Assembly (NCBI GenBank): GCA_023421115.1
Contig: JAEZUI010000049.1
Location: 16,813-80,812 of the forward strand
Direction: 5' to 3'
Source: Bacillota bacterium
GTDB taxonomy: Bacteria; Bacillota; Clostridia; Acetivibrionales; Acetivibrionaceae
Length of the DNA stretch: 64,000 nt
Below, piece after piece: positions 59,555-64,000 of the stretch (position 1 is its first letter; each line of letters opens with the position of its first letter). The position numbers and the translations under genes are program-made. Below the pieces are notes generated by a model, which ran no database searches, was not told where the DNA came from, and saw nothing but the letters and a program-made list of their open reading frames with translations.

Positions 59555-61741
59555 TTACTTTCTCTTACTAATTGTCAATTCAGAATAATACTGTCCGGGA
59601 GACATGCCTTCGTATTTTCTGAACATGCGGATAAATGTCACTGCTCCACTGCACCCAACTCTTGTCGCAATTTCATTGATTCTCAAATTACTCTCTTTTT
59701 GCATAAGCTCTTTAGATGCCTTAACTCTGCACAGGTTCAAATAATCTTTAAAATTCTGGCCTGTATAGTACTTAAACATTGTACTAAGATATGAAGTAGA
59801 CATATTGAAATGTTCAGATATATCATTAAGTGATATATCTCTTACATAATTTTCATGTATATAAGTAATCATTTTATTAGCCATTGTTCTATCATATTTG
59901 TTATCATCTAGAGCATATCTCATCGCATGTTCGAGACTCGTACTGCTTCCTTCATTCCATGACAATTCAAAAGCATCCGCATCCATCTTTAGTCGAAGTT
60001 TATTTAGCCGGTTTTGAAATGAATTTATATCCCCTATTGCTAATAAATTGCCTACTTTCTTAAGTAACCTGTCTGCTGCTGCAAATAGACAAGCAGCTCT
60101 GCTGTAATCGCCAAGCATGGTGGAAACGGCAGCCAAACCTCCAAATATCAGAAAAATATAGCTCAAAGTATTTTGCTTTATTTCAATATAAGATTTTAAT
60201 CCAATTAAAAACAATTCCTCAGCTTTTGAATAATTCCCCTGCTCTAATTTAAGTTCTGCCAAACTGCGGTATACCCAAGGTATATCGCCTTTATGACCCA
60301 CTTCATTTAATAAAGATAAGCTTTCGTTGAATAATTCATATGCCTTGTTTACTTCGCCCATATAATGGTACACTTCACCTAAGTCTTTTTTTATACGTGC
60401 TATTATAGCCGTATATCCCAGTTTGTTAGCAAGGCTTAAACTTTTCAAATAATAACTTTGCGCAAGTTCATAATCACCCTGGGAACGAGCCAATTCTGCA
60501 ATATTTATTAATGCAAAAGTTATTTCAAATCTATCAGCTATCTCTTCGTAGCCTAAAAGATATTTATGAAACATTTGCATAGCCTCAGAGAACTCACCTT
60601 TACCCCTTAGAACCATGCCCATTCTCCCATATGACCTTAATATGCCGTACTTATCGCCATATTCTTTATAAATACCAAGACTTTCATTTAAACACATTTC
60701 TGCCATATCATGTGATCCATCATAACAATAAACCTGGCTAAGCTCCTCAAGAACTTCTGCTATACCATGCTTGTAATCCGCTTTACGATATATCTTCAAG
60801 CTTTGATTTAATAATTCCACTTCATATTGTAAATTGCCCGATATACTATTTGTCAATGCTAAATTATACTTTATTGAAGCTTCTCCCATATGGTCATTTC
60901 TTTCCATCGCCAATTGCAAACCTTTTTCAAAAATCTTGACCGCTCTCTCGCAATTGCCATTTAAAAAAACAAATCTGCCGAACCATTGGTAGGCCTTTAT
61001 ATAACCTTTCATATTTATAAAATTATCCTGCCTTTGAATTATAGATTCCAATATACTTTGACCTTTATCCCAATAGCCTCTTGCCTCCCAGTAGTATCCC
61101 ATTGATACGGCTAGTTCTAACTCTTTTTCAAAACAATTTGTCATGGTGTAATACTCCAATGCACAAATTATGTCCAAATATGCTTTATCCAGCATATTAA
61201 GACCTGCTTGACGGTTGGCATCATAAAAATTGCTTTCTGCGTCAATAGCACAAGAGAAAAAGTAATCTGCATGGCATTCTTTTATAAATTTTTCATCACT
61301 ATCTGCTGACAGTAACCATGCCGCATATTCCCTGACTATTTCAAGCATACTAAAACAACATTCATCTCTTTCCTCGAACTCTGAATCCATTATCAAAATG
61401 CTTTTATTTGCCAATGACAACAAATTCTCATATAAATTGTCAATATCATTTCTTTTGTTTATTACAGCAGATACTGCCCTTAAGTTAAATTTTCCTTTAA
61501 ACATACCAAGCCTTATAAATATTCTCTTTTGGTTAACACTTAATAGGTTATATCCCCATTCAATATTATTTTTCATTGTACGCTGACGTTCTGGCAAACT
61601 ATTTGGTCCATCTATCAGCCAATTTAAGCGATTTTGGCCCTGCTTCAGCATTGCGTTTACTGAAAATTTTGCAAGGTTTGAAGCCGCAAGCTCAATAGCC
61701 AATGGTATTCCCTCAAGGCATACACATGGCGTGGAAATATT
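59555..61741 (-). CDS. N-truncated TPR regulator with AraC-type DNA-binding domain
   Basis: The frame continues upstream of the TTG at 61702 (GIPLAIELAASNLAKF, normally preceded by an NB-ARC/AAA ATPase) to a stop at 61742. The visible 715 residues start with the end of that ATPase (WGYNLLSVNQKRIFIRLGMF), then about eight TPR repeats (ALEYYT, AIKYNLALTNSISG, SLSLANKLGYTAI) and an AraC HTH (ISLNDISEHFNMSTSYLSTM, INEIATRVGCSGAVTFIRMF). The P-loop part is missing, so the gene is either a relic or a shortened regulator. It is the nearest regulator gene to the cellulosomal enzyme, so it may have controlled it. No good start site is visible. Confidence 0.7.
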   Translation of the reverse strand, partial: NISTPCVCLEGIPLAIELAASNLAKFSVNAMLKQGQNRLNWLIDGPNSLPERQRTMKNNIEWGYNLLSVNQKRIFIRLGMFKGKFNLRAVSAVINKRNDIDNLYENLLSLANKSILIMDSEFEERDECCFSMLEIVREYAAWLLSADSDEKFIKECHADYFFSCAIDAESNFYDANRQAGLNMLDKAYLDIICALEYYTMTNCFEKELELAVSMGYYWEARGYWDKGQSILESIIQRQDNFINMKGYIKAYQWFGRFVFLNGNCERAVKIFEKGLQLAMERNDHMGEASIKYNLALTNSISGNLQYEVELLNQSLKIYRKADYKHGIAEVLEELSQVYCYDGSHDMAEMCLNESLGIYKEYGDKYGILRSYGRMGMVLRGKGEFSEAMQMFHKYLLGYEEIADRFEITFALINIAELARSQGDYELAQSYYLKSLSLANKLGYTAIIARIKKDLGEVYHYMGEVNKAYELFNESLSLLNEVGHKGDIPWVYRSLAELKLEQGNYSKAEELFLIGLKSYIEIKQNTLSYIFLIFGGLAAVSTMLGDYSRAACLFAAADRLLKKVGNLLAIGDINSFQNRLNKLRLKMDADAFELSWNEGSSTSLEHAMRYALDDNKYDRTMANKMITYIHENYVRDISLNDISEHFNMSTSYLSTMFKYYTGQNFKDYLNLCRVKASKELMQKESNLRINEIATRVGCSGAVTFIRMFRKYEGMSPGQYYSELTISKRK

Positions 61742-61914
61742 TTACTGAAATAATTTATCTGTTTCTGGATGGCATAGCAAATAAAAATTTATCCTGATAA
61801 AAAACCAAAAAAATTCTTGACAGGCTCATGAAATGGCGGTAAATTCTGCCATAGCTTATGGAGCGGTTCAGTTCCACGAGACAGCATTATTTGATTATAG
61901 GAAGGTGTTTCTTT

Positions 61915-62103
61915 ATGGTTACTAGGTTTTCAGATGTACATACGGGATGGCTTGATACTTCCGATACTCCGTTGATTCAGTTACAGGGCTTATATTTGGA
62001 GCGTATGGGGTTTCATGTAGGTATGAATATAAAGGTTGAGATTGAGAAAGGACGTATTGTTATTACTCCTTTGGAAGATTTGGAAGAAGGTGAAGCAGTT
62101 TGA
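61915..62103 (+). CDS. SymE-like toxin
   Basis: A 62-aa protein with GWLDTSDTPLIQLQGLYLER followed by MGFHVGMNIKVEIEKGRIVI. This is the SymE/AbrB-like fold motif (L-x-x-x-G-F-x-x-G-x-x-V-x-V-x-x-G-x-I-V-I). AGGAAGGTG precedes the ATG at 61915. SymE proteins in Gram-negative bacteria are RNA-targeting type I toxins under antisense RNA control, and orphan copies are common next to polymorphic toxin genes. Here it is adjacent to a Hint toxin. An antisense RNA was not searched. Confidence 0.75.
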   Translation: MVTRFSDVHTGWLDTSDTPLIQLQGLYLERMGFHVGMNIKVEIEKGRIVITPLEDLEEGEAV

Positions 62104-62118
62104 AGCATAGATATTGCA

Positions 62119-62148
62119 GGAAGTATGGGTATTATGCCCATCACTTCC
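62119..62148 (+). terminator. Hairpin after the SymE-like gene
   Basis: GGAAGT...TGGGTATTATGCCCA...ACTTCC forms nested stems, followed by a T-rich stretch (GTTTCACTTTTTGG). Confidence 0.55.
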
Positions 62149-62216
62149 GTTTCACTTTTTGGCTTATTGGTTTATTTAAAAGTAAGGATTGATTTTTAAG
62201 GTTGGAGGTTGATTTT

Positions 62217-62516
62217 ATGAGATTGGTTATTGATTCAAAAGGTGCATCAGGAAGTTTGCATTTGAAGATTTCTGGATTTACTATTGAGTTTTCGGACGTT
62301 TCGGCGACTGGAAATGTTTCTGTTATTGAAGATTCAGGCAATGTTTCCGTTGAGATTTTGCCAGTTAAGGAAGTATTGATTAATGATTCCATTATAGAGC
62401 CTTTAGTGGATGATTTGCAGAAAATTGAGCAGTCAGAGCCACTGAGTAAAGCCGTTCCAGAATTTCCGTTTTTTTCTTTATTGTTTTTTCTGAATACCAT
62501 TTTTATAGATGTTTAA
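62217..62516 (+). CDS. Unknown 99-aa protein
   Basis: A good GGAGG site precedes an ATG at 62217. The protein starts MRLVIDSKGASGSLHLKISG with a beta-rich first half (GNVSVIEDSGNVSVEILPVK) and ends in a hydrophobic patch (FFSLLFFLNTIFIDV). It lies after the SymE-like gene in the same direction. No family recognised; the abrupt hydrophobic end suggests a changed or truncated C-terminus. Confidence 0.5.
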   Translation: MRLVIDSKGASGSLHLKISGFTIEFSDVSATGNVSVIEDSGNVSVEILPVKEVLINDSIIEPLVDDLQKIEQSEPLSKAVPEFPFFSLLFFLNTIFIDV

Positions 62517-62606
62517 TATTGTTATTAGCTACATTTGTTGGTTAGATATAAATCCCCGATGGAATTTTTGCAACCCACAGCACTTTCTTAAGAAAAAATA
62601 AAAAAA

Positions 62607-62637
62607 GTCCCGAAGCTGTATTTTCTACAGTCGGGAC
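62607..62637 (-). terminator. Terminator after the immunity gene
   Basis: GTCCCGA...TCGGGAC with an inner CTGTA/TACAG stem; on the minus strand it is followed by seven T. It lies 31 bp past the stop of the immunity candidate. Confidence 0.9.
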
Positions 62638-62667
62638 AATACCTGTGTAAAACTTAAGTATCAACAC

Positions 62668-63153
62668 TTACAGTTCATTTATATCAATGGGTACCATTTC
62701 AACAAAATCTTCATACCAACCACTTAATGGATAGTAAGCGACATTTACTATTTCCAGTTCGTTTAATCTTAGTACATACATTCCTTCAATCTCAAGTAAT
62801 TTTATTAATGGTTCATATACACTTAGATATTTAATAGCTTTTGGATTTTTATCAGCATATTTAGCTAATTGTATATAAAACTGAATTATGTTTTTTGTAT
62901 ATGAATTTTTTCCTAAAAATTCTACAGTTTCTGTATTGCAGTAGTCAGAAATAGATATATTTATAGTGTCACCAATAAGATTAGCTATATTCGCAGCAAA
63001 AGGCTTTATAGGTTTTATAGATTCATCTTTAAAAAATTTAGCTAACCTTCTTAGAAATTCATATCCTAAATTTGCCTGTGCTTTTGAAAAATTCGTACCT
63101 ACTTTATGCCATTTTATATTATTGATTTTTACCACTGCTTTATTAAGATACAT
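62668..63153 (-). CDS. Candidate immunity protein of the Hint toxin
   Basis: A 161-aa soluble protein starting MYLNKAVVKINNIKWHKVGT, mainly helical, with a C-terminal SGWYEDFVEMVPIDINEL. Start at 63153 after GAGGTG; the GTG at 63162 overlaps the site. It begins about 14 bp after the toxin stop codon on the same strand, the usual position of an immunity gene. I do not recognise the family. Confidence 0.6.
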   Translation of the reverse strand: MYLNKAVVKINNIKWHKVGTNFSKAQANLGYEFLRRLAKFFKDESIKPIKPFAANIANLIGDTINISISDYCNTETVEFLGKNSYTKNIIQFYIQLAKYADKNPKAIKYLSVYEPLIKLLEIEGMYVLRLNELEIVNVAYYPLSGWYEDFVEMVPIDINEL

Positions 63154-63167
63154 TTTATACACCTCAA

Positions 63168-64000
63168 TTAATAATAGATATCGTCATCACTATATTTAAG
63201 ATAATCTGCTGCCGAATCATATTCAGGAAATTCCTTAGGATTCGGTGCTGTCATATTTGCTTTATCATGTGCATTTTTTAAAGGATTCCTATCAAATTGC
63301 TTTGTTGTCGTATTCCATGTAGATGGATCCATTAAAGGCATTCCTTCATCCATGAAATTTTTTTCTAGTAACTCATGATTTTTAAGTTGTATAAACCATT
63401 CTTTTTCAGCATCCGTAAGTATTGTTGTTTGTGCCTTTTGCCAAGCATAAGCTATGTCTGGATCTGCTTGGAGATATAATGTTTCAAGTGGGTTACCTTT
63501 TACCGAAATTCCTTTAGTATTTAAAAACAAATGATTTTTCATGTCTATAATATCTTGTATTGATAACCCCGTATTATATGCAACATCTGGAACATCGTTT
63601 AAAGCAGCCTTTCTAATTGCGATATATTTCCTCTCAAGAAATGCCTGGAATCCATCCTCTGGTATAATAATGTGTTGTCTCATAACTTTAACATCATCAA
63701 CCATCTTTGCAGCTGCTTCACCAATTTGAGAAAGAATATTTTGGTCATCAATATTCATTCTTCTTGCATTCTCAATGGCTTCTCTTCCTGCTGCCATCAT
63801 GTCAGCCGTACAGTCATTGTGAACTAAAAGACCATTAGTACCTACAAAGTATGTATGGAACTGGTCTACATTCAGGTTGTAAATCCTTACAGCTTCCTCC
63901 AAGTCTACAATGCCCGTTGCAGTAACTTCCTTAAGCTCACCCTCAGCAGTTAAAACCCTATCCCCAACTTTAATATTCTTTGCAGACTTCCACCAGCCTG
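63168..64000 (-). CDS. C-terminal part of a Hint-containing polymorphic toxin, N-terminus outside the window
   Basis: The frame is open to the right edge. It begins with GWWKSAKNIKVGDRVLTAEG and the Hint C-terminal block AVRIYNLNVDQFHTYFVGTN, LLVHNDC (Hint/intein-type autocleavage, His-Asn-then-Asp/Cys). About 215 residues follow of an unassigned effector domain, from TADMMAAGREAIENARRMNI through KNHELLEKNFMDEGMPLMDP and NAHDKANMTAPNPKEFPEYD. Such proteins release the C-terminal toxin after Hint cleavage. The effector class is unknown; conserved His-Glu (NHELLEKN) and HDKAN could be metal ligands. Confidence 0.75.
   Translation of the reverse strand, partial: GWWKSAKNIKVGDRVLTAEGELKEVTATGIVDLEEAVRIYNLNVDQFHTYFVGTNGLLVHNDCTADMMAAGREAIENARRMNIDDQNILSQIGEAAAKMVDDVKVMRQHIIIPEDGFQAFLERKYIAIRKAALNDVPDVAYNTGLSIQDIIDMKNHLFLNTKGISVKGNPLETLYLQADPDIAYAWQKAQTTILTDAEKEWFIQLKNHELLEKNFMDEGMPLMDPSTWNTTTKQFDRNPLKNAHDKANMTAPNPKEFPEYDSAADYLKYSDDDIYY

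Noticed and set aside
62141..62500. 119-aa minus-strand ORF
   Set aside because: Opposite the 99-aa plus-strand gene, which has a strong ribosome site; Ser/Thr-rich shadow.

Overview
The window is AT-rich Firmicute DNA, most likely from a spore-forming, cellulosome-producing clostridium close to Acetivibrio/Ruminiclostridium. Sequence support: a secreted GH26-GH8 glycoside hydrolase ending in a type I dockerin, an SLH-domain S-layer protein, spore genes (gerA/gerB/gerC, dacF, spoIIM) and strong GGAGG ribosome binding sites. The species assignment is inference; no rRNA is present.

Layout. 1-2844: three membrane genes of a DUF4350/DUF4129 cluster running off the left edge. 3304-11283: a housekeeping and sporulation block on the minus strand, proC, rnhA, nudF, spoIIM, xerD, deoB, pdp, dacF, in which spoIIM-xerD-deoB-pdp-dacF is a gene order familiar from Bacillus and clostridia. 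11447: tRNA-Trp. 11563-23868: a MASE3-like/PAS histidine kinase, two dehydratase/activase-related proteins, a gerA-gerB-gerC germinant receptor operon, hflK-hflC and a 3D-domain protein. 24052: tRNA-Pro. 24198-31720: an accessory stretch with a GNAT plus 49-aa partner gene, a 12-repeat secreted propeller, several micro-ORFs, and a radical SAM/SPASM maturase with a small Cys-bearing peptide gene. 32184-38983: SLH protein, decayed SPFH gene, a three-gene cassette ending in an ATP-dependent-ligase-like protein, and fabV. 39147-45876: a 1663-aa helicase-nuclease with a PC4-like partner, set among four decayed genes (a candidate defence island). 45933-51402: acyl-CoA ligase/SDR pair, then a BlaI repressor and an M56 protease fused to a class B PBP, with two visible operator palindromes. 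51612-56764: HNH gene, several gene fragments, AraC regulator, DJ-1-like protein. 57096-61741: the dockerin enzyme beside an N-truncated TPR/AraC regulator. 61915-64000: SymE-like toxin and the C-terminal end of a Hint-containing polymorphic toxin with its candidate immunity gene.

The most striking feature cutting across the regions is a family of about 105-bp inverted-repeat elements (at least seven full or partial copies plus three short relatives). Copies repeatedly lie at or immediately after stop codons, sit between the genes of the gerA-gerB-gerC operon, and in one case supply the last codons and stop of a gene. The best candidates for new biology are this repeat family, the radical SAM/Cys-peptide pair, the ligase cassette, the helicase-nuclease/PC4 pair and the M56-PBP sensor fusion.
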